Source: a virus
Length of the DNA stretch: 33,626 bases
Strand: one strand, 5' to 3'
Virus record (IMG/VR): IMGVR_UViG_3300020179_000098
Location: 1-33,626 of that record
Below are positions 18,101 through 26,600 of the stretch, one piece after another. The notes under the pieces are model-generated. The model made no database searches, was not told where the DNA came from, and was given only the letters and a program-made list of their open reading frames with translations. Within the stretch, counting starts at the first letter, position 1. Each line of letters opens with the position of its first letter. The translations under genes were made by a program, and so were the position numbers.

Positions 18101-20572
18101 ATCATTGTTAATGAATCTCTGATTGAATCTAGAACACATTCATATAATGAAAGTTCTATTGTAATAGATGTAACTCCAAGTTATGGTTTAATATCCGATC
18201 CTACAACAGAAACTGGCGATGATTATGGATCTGTCGTTGGTTCCAGTGGAGAAACTATCGAATTAGGATTTATATCTGTTGGAGTTCAAAGTGCATATCC
18301 ATTTGGAACAATAACAATTTTCGGTGGATTGATACATCCAGAAATAGATTATACTCCAAAGTATGTTGGTACTGGTGTTCTTAATATCAATGGATCAGCT
18401 ACTTACAACGAAACTGATGCGTTTGGTGTTGGTAGAAGACGTGGTGGAACTATTAATCTTTGCGGTGATGCTTTATACTCCGAAACTGATGCTTATATTG
18501 GACTAGGAACAATCTTTGTAAGTGGTGATGTAAGTAATGTACAAGAAATAGATTCCTATGTTGGTTCTGGAATTATAAGTCTTTCTGGAACTGCTTTAGA
18601 AAGTGATCTTGAAGAATTTGTTGGCTCTGGAATAATTTCAATCTCTGGAACAATTACAGAAAGAAATACAGAATCGTATGTTGGTTCCGGAACTACAGGA
18701 ATCAAGTTATTTGGAGAATTATTACATCCAAATATTGATTATACTCCACATTATGGTATTGAAAAGAATATTGGTATTGGAACTACTGGAATTCAAATTT
18801 CTGGTGTTGTTGGTGAGTCGGATGCAGAGTCTTATGTTGGCCTTGGATCAGTACTTGTTGTTAATGGACTCAGCCCTCAGGATACAGAAGCTTATCCTGG
18901 TGGTCCTGCTGTTGGAAAATCTTGGAGCTTTACAAGAGCATCATATATTGCTCAAGGTTCCCTTACAATTTCTTCTGGAATTGCACAAACTCATTATTAT
19001 TCACCAATATACCCAAGAAATGCTCTCATTGGTGATCCTGGATCTGGAACAGGAACTATCAGAATTAATGATGATAACCAAATTACATTCTACAGAGCAA
19101 CTTTACCAATATTTGCTAAAGGTTCAATTTATATTCTTGGAATTGGTACTGCAGCAAATGGCAATCTTAATGGTGTAGAAATTGGAGCAAATGAAAGCTT
19201 TACTCCAGCAACAGAAATTGGATCTGGACTCTTCACATTCTCTGGTATTGCTTCTGCAAGAGAGATTGCATCATATCAAGATTATGTAACTGGTGGTGTA
19301 ATTACAATTTCTGAACAGACTGTAGGAATTATTGAAAAGAATACTGAAGCTTACTTTGGATCTGGAACTATATTTGTCTCAGAATCTCTTATAGAACGCA
19401 ATACTGAATCTTACTTTGGATCTGGAACTTTATTTACTCTATCTGGAGGTTCTGAAGCATACTCGGCTCAGACTCCAGAAGAAACAATTACATTAACAAT
19501 TTCCGGAAGTGCTCAGGAATCCTTTGTTTCTCAGATTCCAGAAAATACAATTCTATATCAGTTTGTTGGTGCGGCAACTGATGAAAAACTTATTAAAGCT
19601 TATGTTGGCTCTGGATCGGCAACTATTAGTGGATCTACAACGGTAAGATTTACACCATCACATCTAGCTACTGGAACGATTCGTTTTGTACCTACATTTA
19701 GGGTTGATGATGATTATATTTCATGTGATAGTGATGTAGAAAATATACTTCCACTTGTTAATCAACCAGTTCTTAATGATACATCAATTACTTTTGATAA
19801 TTCAAATGTTACTTTTGACAATCAGATATTTAGATCTAGCGCCTCTGTAACTTGTGATAGACAAGATAATGGAATTGTCAAATTTGTTGCGAATCCACCA
19901 GAAGATACTATTCTATTTAATATTGATGGAAACGCAGTTACTTCTGAAACTGCCCTATACACAAAAACTTCAGTTGGACTCTTTACACTATCTGGAACAT
20001 ATCAGAGTCTCAAACTTGTTTATTCTGAATCTGGAATTGGTACAGTATTCATTACATCTATATCAAGTGAAAGTGAAAGAGATGTTTATGTTGGATCTGG
20101 AAATCTCTTCACATTATCTGGAAGATCTGAGTCTTACTCTGCACAGACTCCAGAATCTACAATTATTCTTAAAATTTCTGGATCTGCACTTACATCCATA
20201 GAATCGGAATACTCGGTTGTTGGTATTGGTTTATTTGTATTCAATGGATCAGGAATTACTTCAAAGATTACATCATATACTCAAATTGCATCTGGAAATA
20301 TAACCATTTCTGGTCAACTTGTTCATCCAAATATTATCTTTATACCATCTCCAGACGGCTCTGGTACTATCAATATTCTGGGATCTTCAAATAATTCTCT
20401 TACAAAAGTATACGAAGATACTACAGTAACTTTATTTACATTCTCTTCTGGATTTGAATCATTAACTAAATCTACTTATATTGGCGTCGGAACAATTTAC
20501 ACTCAACAAATTCTTGCATCAACTATTAACAACCCATATCAAATTCCAAGAGCATACGTCTGCATCATTTAA
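15173..20572 (+). CDS. Giant repeat-built tail fibre-like protein (1799 residues)
   Basis: I do not recognise a named family. The start is supported by GGGGG at 15162-15166 and by the ATGA overlap with the upstream gene. Residues ~1-40 (YSYDCKQPDPEIWGGG) look like a unique cap. Residues ~130-1060 hold eight copies of a ~105-residue unit: YDYNN(D/E)S, a DDYG-type loop, PFG.I.I.G, then VVYSPD.T.GSLFSFGE. Three consecutive YDYN motifs are exactly 315 bases apart. Residues ~1060-1430 hold shorter ~20-residue beta repeats of the form (E)SYVGSG.I.ISG, and further V..SG...F.LSG repeats run to the end, which is IPRAYVCII. There is no transmembrane segment, and beta structure should dominate. It lies between structural proteins and the S74 fibre, so a long fibre is the most likely role (inference). 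Confidence 0.75.
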   Translation: MSTPNVYSYDCKQPDPEIWGGGSTTGLFTITSGSEYAEKIFYNYDLKVTPGSSAIGSLTFSGETISSYLIKKYIGDFPTYLFSGKGIYQVFYNFSSSEQNIALIGNANYSFISSEISQEASIDYSGFIIEKVTYDYNNDSTVIFSTVDDGLIASSLTQIDNYGLVTDPLQEHVDCGSTEILSTTTALSGGFTLSNAATYRYISVDPLAITTAVLSTHGDESLTYRPPINERLYQSYFGFIGVTFDNDQITFDSKEEVPDIKLTGSASNQYVIFNTPEQTIDVVSTISSIESRGHSYNDSSIGSFGLDDFSTLIGSPTSTLDYGSVSSPSNQGDEDFGFVFDTNNSILPFGDITLSGSALVRPPDDIRTYNTGASYRVTYNPPENTSSLFTFGEKLESVVYDYNNDSAKFVETESLGLISSGSTEIDDFGLLEGVLTEFINYEEIDIVTTNFPFGTLSVNGSANVEYTNINFYGYVLGAEVKVVYSPDDTTGSLFSFGQNIESMVYDYNNESVIPFTVENSGLITSGVSEFENYGNISEISTGFEEYGAIEIVSQSIPFGNILINGSANTEYTNINFYGYILGAEVKVVYSPDNTTGSLFSFGERVESIVYDYNNDSIVFISDPDYGFITSSPTSSESYELISNVASILDDYETILGPSISTDTYPFGSLYLSGTSEEKNTESYASSVGGTQITLSGASTNLQFVAQPSEDVVLYNISGSAGITPVRYSEVGSGSLFGFGEKLESFTYDYNDLSANVLETQNNGLITDSSTSLDDYGLISNPVSELEVYGEVDLTSTVTPFGTISIIGNADIVYRNANFYDYPVTSIVRVTYSPDNTEGTLFAFGEKLESVTYDYNNESLLTFDIDNFALLTDAITNTDDYGFVNEVYGEQIDNGLDTGLGESQTITPFGGLTISGTSGNVLRTYDEENAVLFTISGSLSYPNIDYTPSITGIGTVFVSGSASYAFINVDPVTQVPTIIVNESLIESRTHSYNESSIVIDVTPSYGLISDPTTETGDDYGSVVGSSGETIELGFISVGVQSAYPFGTITIFGGLIHPEIDYTPKYVGTGVLNINGSATYNETDAFGVGRRRGGTINLCGDALYSETDAYIGLGTIFVSGDVSNVQEIDSYVGSGIISLSGTALESDLEEFVGSGIISISGTITERNTESYVGSGTTGIKLFGELLHPNIDYTPHYGIEKNIGIGTTGIQISGVVGESDAESYVGLGSVLVVNGLSPQDTEAYPGGPAVGKSWSFTRASYIAQGSLTISSGIAQTHYYSPIYPRNALIGDPGSGTGTIRINDDNQITFYRATLPIFAKGSIYILGIGTAANGNLNGVEIGANESFTPATEIGSGLFTFSGIASAREIASYQDYVTGGVITISEQTVGIIEKNTEAYFGSGTIFVSESLIERNTESYFGSGTLFTLSGGSEAYSAQTPEETITLTISGSAQESFVSQIPENTILYQFVGAATDEKLIKAYVGSGSATISGSTTVRFTPSHLATGTIRFVPTFRVDDDYISCDSDVENILPLVNQPVLNDTSITFDNSNVTFDNQIFRSSASVTCDRQDNGIVKFVANPPEDTILFNIDGNAVTSETALYTKTSVGLFTLSGTYQSLKLVYSESGIGTVFITSISSESERDVYVGSGNLFTLSGRSESYSAQTPESTIILKISGSALTSIESEYSVVGIGLFVFNGSGITSKITSYTQIASGNITISGQLVHPNIIFIPSPDGSGTINILGSSNNSLTKVYEDTTVTLFTFSSGFESLTKSTYIGVGTIYTQQILASTINNPYQIPRAYVCII
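16547..17020 (+). repeat. 315-bp tandem repeat within the giant fibre gene
   Basis: Residues 459-511 and 564-616 of the 1799-residue protein share about 45 of 53 residues (NGSAN.EYTNINFYGY, LGAEVKVVYSPD, TTGSLFSFG). The motif gtttatgattataataatga starts at 16367, 16682 and 16997, an exact period of 315 bases (105 codons). High nucleotide similarity indicates fairly recent duplication. The other copies in the gene are more diverged. Confidence 0.85.
18340..19450 (+). repeat. Short beta repeats (SYVGSG type) in the giant fibre gene
   Basis: A run of ~20-residue units, each with an aromatic-Gly-SG turn followed by a strand: DAYIGLGTIFVSG, DSYVGSGIISLSG, EEFVGSGIISISG, ESYVGSGTTGIKLFG, EAYFGSGTIFVSE, ESYFGSGTLFTLSG. 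Twice they are interrupted by a LLHPNIDYTP or LIHPEIDYTP segment. Regular short strands of this sort suggest a fibrous beta stack. Confidence 0.75.
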
Positions 20573-20574
20573 AG

Positions 20575-20582
20575 TATAAATA
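20575..20582 (+). promoter_or_regulatory. Late promoter (TATAAATA) for the S74 tail fibre
   Basis: Exact T4 late octamer two bases after the stop at 20572 and 33 bases before the fibre ATG at 20616. Confidence 0.7.
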
Positions 20583-20615
20583 AATGAAGAAGATAAACCG
20601 TCATTAAGTATTTCC

Positions 20616-23600
20616 ATGACTAAGCAGGTACAGATAAGAAGGGGTACTACTGCCCAGCACGCCGTTTTCACTGGAGCTCTTGCAGAGGTTACTTATGATA
20701 CAGATAAAAAGACTCTAATAGCTCATGATGGAAGCACTATTGGTGGTATCGAACTTGCAAGAAAAGATTTTGCAAATGTAAGAAAAGCAGAATTTCCAGA
20801 AACTTTAAAAGTTGGTTTTAATACTGATCCAAATTACATAACAGGACTTACAGGTAACTTAAATGTTGCTGGTGTAACTACATTTGCTGGTATTGTTACT
20901 AGTGGAATGTCAACAACATCCAGCATGTCTTCATGGGATGTTCAAATTGGTTACGGAAATACAGCATTTATTGTTAATGGAAATCAATATATTGGCGGAA
21001 TTTCTACAGTAGTTACAACTAGAGGTACAACTGCTACATTCAACAACTTCAATGTAACTGGACATGGAACTACAACATTTACTCTTAATACTTATGTAAC
21101 ACAAGCTTCTGGCATTGGAAATACTGTCGTAGCTGTAGCTTCTATTGAGGGTGTTGCAATTGGAGATGTTGTAAGTATTGGAACATACTTTAGTAATGTT
21201 GTTATTACTGGATTCGGTCAAAGCACTGTAGGAACATCATTTAATTCTGATTTCTTACATACAACAATTTCAACAACAGTAAGTGCAGGATCAACTATTA
21301 TTTCTGTTGCAAGTACCGCTGGAGTTTCCATTGGCAATTCCTTTAGTATTTCTGGTGTAGGAACAAATGTTCCTATTGTAGGATTTACTACTGTATCTCT
21401 TCCAATTGTACATGTAAATATTGGTTTCACTAATGTCACCGCCATAGCTAGTATTGGCGCTACTATTGTAGCTGTCGGAGATACTGGAGGAGTTTCTGTA
21501 GGAAGTTCTTTAAGCACTGCAACAGATGGGGCTCGTGACGGTCAAATTAATAATGCAAGAATTGTAGGACTTACTACTGCGACTAGACCAGCTTATAATT
21601 CACAATTTATTAGTACAACACTAACTGGTAATGTTGGAGTAGGAGTAACTATCATCCCATTCACTCCTACTACTGGAGTTTCTATTGGAAACTCTGTCAC
21701 TGTAAGTGATGTGGGTGGTATTTATATTGTCGATGCGCCTATTGTTGGAGTAAACACCAATTCAGTTGTAATTCCTGTTGGTTCTGCTTCTACTGTTTTA
21801 ATTACAAGTTCTGGAATTGTCGGAGTTAGCACTATCAGAACAGATTCTGCAGCTGTTATACTTTCTTCTGCAATTGGCATAGGGCTTACAGTAGGTAAAG
21901 AAATTTTATTCAGCAATCCAACTTTCCCAGTAACTCCAGCATTCTTGATTGGAGTTGGAAATACTTTTGCTGTTGGACTTTCTTCCGGAACAACTGTCGC
22001 TGTTTCTACAGTAACAAATAGTTCTCCAGCAATTACTGTTGGATATAGTTCAGTAAGTGCATATCAAATTCCATATTTACAATCAGTAAATATTCAAAGA
22101 ATTCAAAACGATAATAGTAGAATTAATATTCAAAATGGATCATTTAAGAATCTAGAAGTCGTTGGAATTGCTACCATCAATGGATTGACTTTCCCGACAT
22201 CAGATGGCCTTGATGGTCAAGTTCTATTTACTGATGGCCAAGGTAATATTGGATTTACAACAGGCGGCGGCGGATCTGGATCTCAAGTTCTAGTTAGAGT
22301 TTCTCAAGCAACTGGAAGTGATTCTAATGATGGAAGAACTAAGCCTGTTCAATCCATCAAAAAGGCAGCTCAAATTGCTTCGTTCTTGGGTTACTACTTT
22401 AATACTGGTGCTACAATTATTGTAGAGTCTGGTGACTATATTGAAGATAATCCAATTATTCTCTACGATAATGTTAATATTATTGCCGACTCTCTTAGAA
22501 ACGTAGTTATAAGACCATTAAATGCTGGTATTGACTTCTTCAAGGTAAGAAATGGTAACTATATCACCGGACTTACCTTTACAGACTATATTAATCCCTC
22601 AACTAGAAATCCTCAACATACTTTTGAATATGCAATTTCATATGATGAACCATTTAATACTTCACTAAGTAGAACTGGTTATGCATGTACTGGAGTTCTA
22701 ACAGTTCAAAATGCAACATATGATCAATACACTGGAATCACCACAATCACCACATCGACTCCACATGAATTATATCCAGGAAATACAGTAAGACTTGCAG
22801 GACTTGGTTGGACTTGTGGATATGATGAAACTGGTATTAGTAGTTTCAGATATAATGAAACAGCTGGTATTGGTACAATCACTCTTCGTTCTGCCCCAAA
22901 TAGAACTGAAAATGGAGGAAGTTACATAATTGGTGAAAAGTTATTCTTACATAATCTACCATTTGCATGTTCTTCTGAACACCTTGGCGTAACCACGACT
23001 ATTTTCCCGGATGGAACAGCTCCAACAAAATACTCTTTTAGTATTACTGGGGTTAACACTGCAGCAAAAACTGTTACAATTAATGTTGGTGTGTCTACAA
23101 TCGCACATCAATACCTTGGATATCAAAAACTAGGTATTAGTACATATGTTTATACTAATACTACAGGTATCAGCACTGCTACAACCAGAGAAGCTCATGG
23201 ATATAAGATTAATGATAAGATTACTTTAACAGGTCTTGCGTTCACCTGTCCAGGTGGTTCAGGTATCACTACAACCATCTTCCCTGATGGAACAATTACA
23301 GATTATAATGTTGATGGATATACATTTAACATTACGGGAGTAACCACAAATAGCTTTACATTTAATGTTGGTATTTCTACAATTCCACATACCTACAGTG
23401 GATTTGGTGCAGTAGGAGTTAGCACATTCATTTATACAGCCTCCACGGGGGTTGCAACTTGCGTTGTTGCATCTGCACATGGATTGGAATCTGGTGACTA
23501 TGTAACTCTTACTGGACTTACATTCTCTTGTCCAGGTGGTTCTGGCATCACTACAACGATTTTCCCAGATGGAACTTCTCCATATGGTTATACTTTCCGC

Positions 23601-26600
23601 GTAAGTGCTGTAGATAATTCAACAACCTTTACTATTAATGTTGGTGTTTCTACTATTCCGCATTCTTATGTAAGTGGCGGTACAGCTGCAAAAGTTGCAA
23701 CAGTAGAAAAAGTACCAACAATTCAAAAGGTTCAATTCTACCCAGATCAAAATACAACAGGAATCAGAGATTTTGGTATTATCTCTGCTGCTTCTACAAC
23801 TACATTTGCAATTCGTGGTCCAAGTTTTTCTACGATTCCTCATTATTACGTTGCTGGAATTGGTGGAACTGCAGTGCTCAGTAAGCCACAAATTTTCAAA
23901 TCTCCATACATTCAAAACTGTACAATTCTTTCCAGTCTTGGTGGTAATGGTATTCTTGTTGATGGTGACAAGGTAATTTCTCCAAATGTACCTGCGGTGC
24001 AACTTCTTGCAGAAAACCCACCAGTAGGAGATATCCCCGAGTTTGGTAAATCAATGGTTGCTGCAACTTTTACCATGATCTCCTTTGACGGTATTGGTTG
24101 GAGGGTTATTAATGATGGATATTCTCAGGTTGTATCTTGTTTCCAGATCTTCTGTCGTTACGGATCATTAGCACAGTCTGGTGGATATCTGTCCATTACT
24201 AACTCTGCTACAAACTTCGGTACAATAGCTCTTAGAGCTACTGGATTCTCTCCAAATGCTTTTGTATTTGATAGAGGGCGTATCGCTGCAACAGGTACTT
24301 CTGGTGGTCTACAAACACTCAGAGTTATCGGTGTTGGTAGAACAGAACAAGAACTCTATGTTCTCAGATTCCTTGATAATGCTGGAGTTGATAGAACAAG
24401 TCTCTTTAAACCAATCGTTGTAGAGGCTACTGTTAACCCATCGGTGGGTGTTAATACTAATACAGATATTATTACTATTGCTGGACATCCATTTGTGGAT
24501 GGAGACAGTGTTGTATACTTGGGTAATGAAAGTGCAGAACCTCAAGTAGTAATTCAAGGTCTTGTTAATGGTAATATCTATTATGTACAATATATTTCTG
24601 CATCTACATTCAAACTTTATGAAGATGATTCATTCAGAAGATCTGTAGACCTTCGTTCAGCTCCATCTGGTATTAATACATTCCAAAAGAATAACCAAGA
24701 ATTTATTGTAGATGAAATTATTGATGCTCACTCACAATATCAGAATCTGACCTTAGCAAGTGTTGGATCTACTGCAATATTCAAATCTGGTCAACAAATT
24801 ACACAATCTGTAACCGGTGGGACTGCAACTGGTTTTGCTCTTACATATCATAATTCTTCAAGATCACTTATAGTTTCAGTTGAAGCCGTTGGTGGAGTAA
24901 GAAGATTCTTCTCAACAACTGGTGGGAATATTGTTGATCACGGAGGATCTCCAATAGCAGTAGGAGTAACACAAATTGCAGGAATTACAACATATAGAAC
25001 AATTGAATTTAAAGTAGATTCAACCGTAACTGGTAATGTAATTCAAGGTATTGGAAGTCTTCCAGTTACCTATAGATGTAATCTACATAGACCATCTATT
25101 GTTAACTCCTCATCACATACATGGGAATTCTCTGGTTCTGGTACTGACTATAATGCACTACCACAAAACGGTGGTAAGTCAGATCCAACTTCGGAACAGG
25201 TATCTGAACTTGGTGGTCGTGTATATGCTTCTGGTACTAATGAACTCGGTGACTTCAAGATTGGTAGTCAGATTACTGCATTCAACAGAACTGGTAACAT
25301 TATCTTCAACAACAAGGTATCTATCGGAGAACTTGATTCTATCCGACTAACCCTCTCTGGTGGTGTTGCTGTTGAAGAATTCTCTACCGATACCAACCTC
25401 GGTGAAGGAGAACTTGGTGGACCTCTCAATAAGAGAGTTTCAACTCAGTTAGCTGTTAGAAGTTTCATGTCTAATAGACTCGGAACCTTTATTGATAAAA
25501 CAGTATCTCAGAACGCTGTTCCAAACGCAGTTGTTCAGTTGAATTCTTCTGGACAAATCAACCCAGACCTCATTCCACCAAAAGTTGTTAACTATACAAG
25601 AACAAACGTTTCTACTGGTAGAACTGTACTTGTTAATGAAATTCCAGCCATCAACATTCTCAATGGTGACACTGTTGTTGAACCAGATCTGTCATATGTT
25701 CTTATTCAAGATGTCGTAGGTCAATACCTAATTCTTGATGGTGATTCTGCAGACTATAACTTCAATAATGGTGATAGTGTAGTCAGTGCTCTTGCAGCTG
25801 CCGCAGTTGGCGTTGTAACTGTGCCACCAATTGGCGTTGGAATTGGTACTACAATTTCTCCTTATGTTGGTTATGGTGCAACTGGTCTTGTTAAGGGTGT
25901 TCTACTTGGAGCTCCAATCCAAAATGGTGGTTCTGGATATACAACTCCTGGTATTTACACTTGTTTCTTACAATCTACAACTGGTATTGGTACATCAGCT
26001 CTTGCAGAAGTTACAGTTAGTGCCGCAGGTACAGTAAGAGATGTTAATATTAAGACTGGTGGACGCTACTATCAATCTGGAAATATTCTTACTGCAATTG
26101 ATTCTGAAGTTGGTGGAAGATCTGGTGGTGGAGCATTCACTGTTATAGTAAATGATGTAGAAACAAGACTCTATCTCAAACTTACAAATAATCAGAAGTT
26201 TGCAGGAACTGTTGCACTTCCAGACTACATTGCTGACGGAAATGCAGTTGGTATTTCTACAACTCTTAACCTTGATGTATCTTATGAAATTGATCCAACT
26301 ACAATTGAAACTGGTGGTGATGTTGACTTCCCGAATGATAGAATTGTTCTTGGAGTTGGACATACATTCCAAAATGGAGATGCAGTTAAATATGTAACAA
26401 ATGGTGGAACAAATATTACTGGTGTTATTGAAGATACTACTTATTATGTTAAGAGAGTTGGTGTTTCCTCTGTCGAACTACACTCAACATATGCAATTTC
26501 TTCAAGACAAGACCTATCTGGTAGTGGAATTGGAACACATGCCCTAATAAGATGTGGTGTTTCAACCTCTAAAGATACAATTACCTTCGTTAATCATGGA

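Noticed and set aside
20584-20607. Eight-codon ORF (ATG at 20584) before the tail fibre
   Set aside because: Too short, no Shine-Dalgarno sequence, and it lies in the leader just after the late promoter; no sign of a regulatory peptide.
23619-24002. Minus-strand ORF opposite the tail fibre (and others like it at 25995-26372 and 21218-21517)
   Set aside because: Composition is odd (Cys/Asn/Ser-rich or Pro/Thr/Val-rich mirror of the plus-strand repeats), no Shine-Dalgarno sequence, and the plus-strand gene is well supported.
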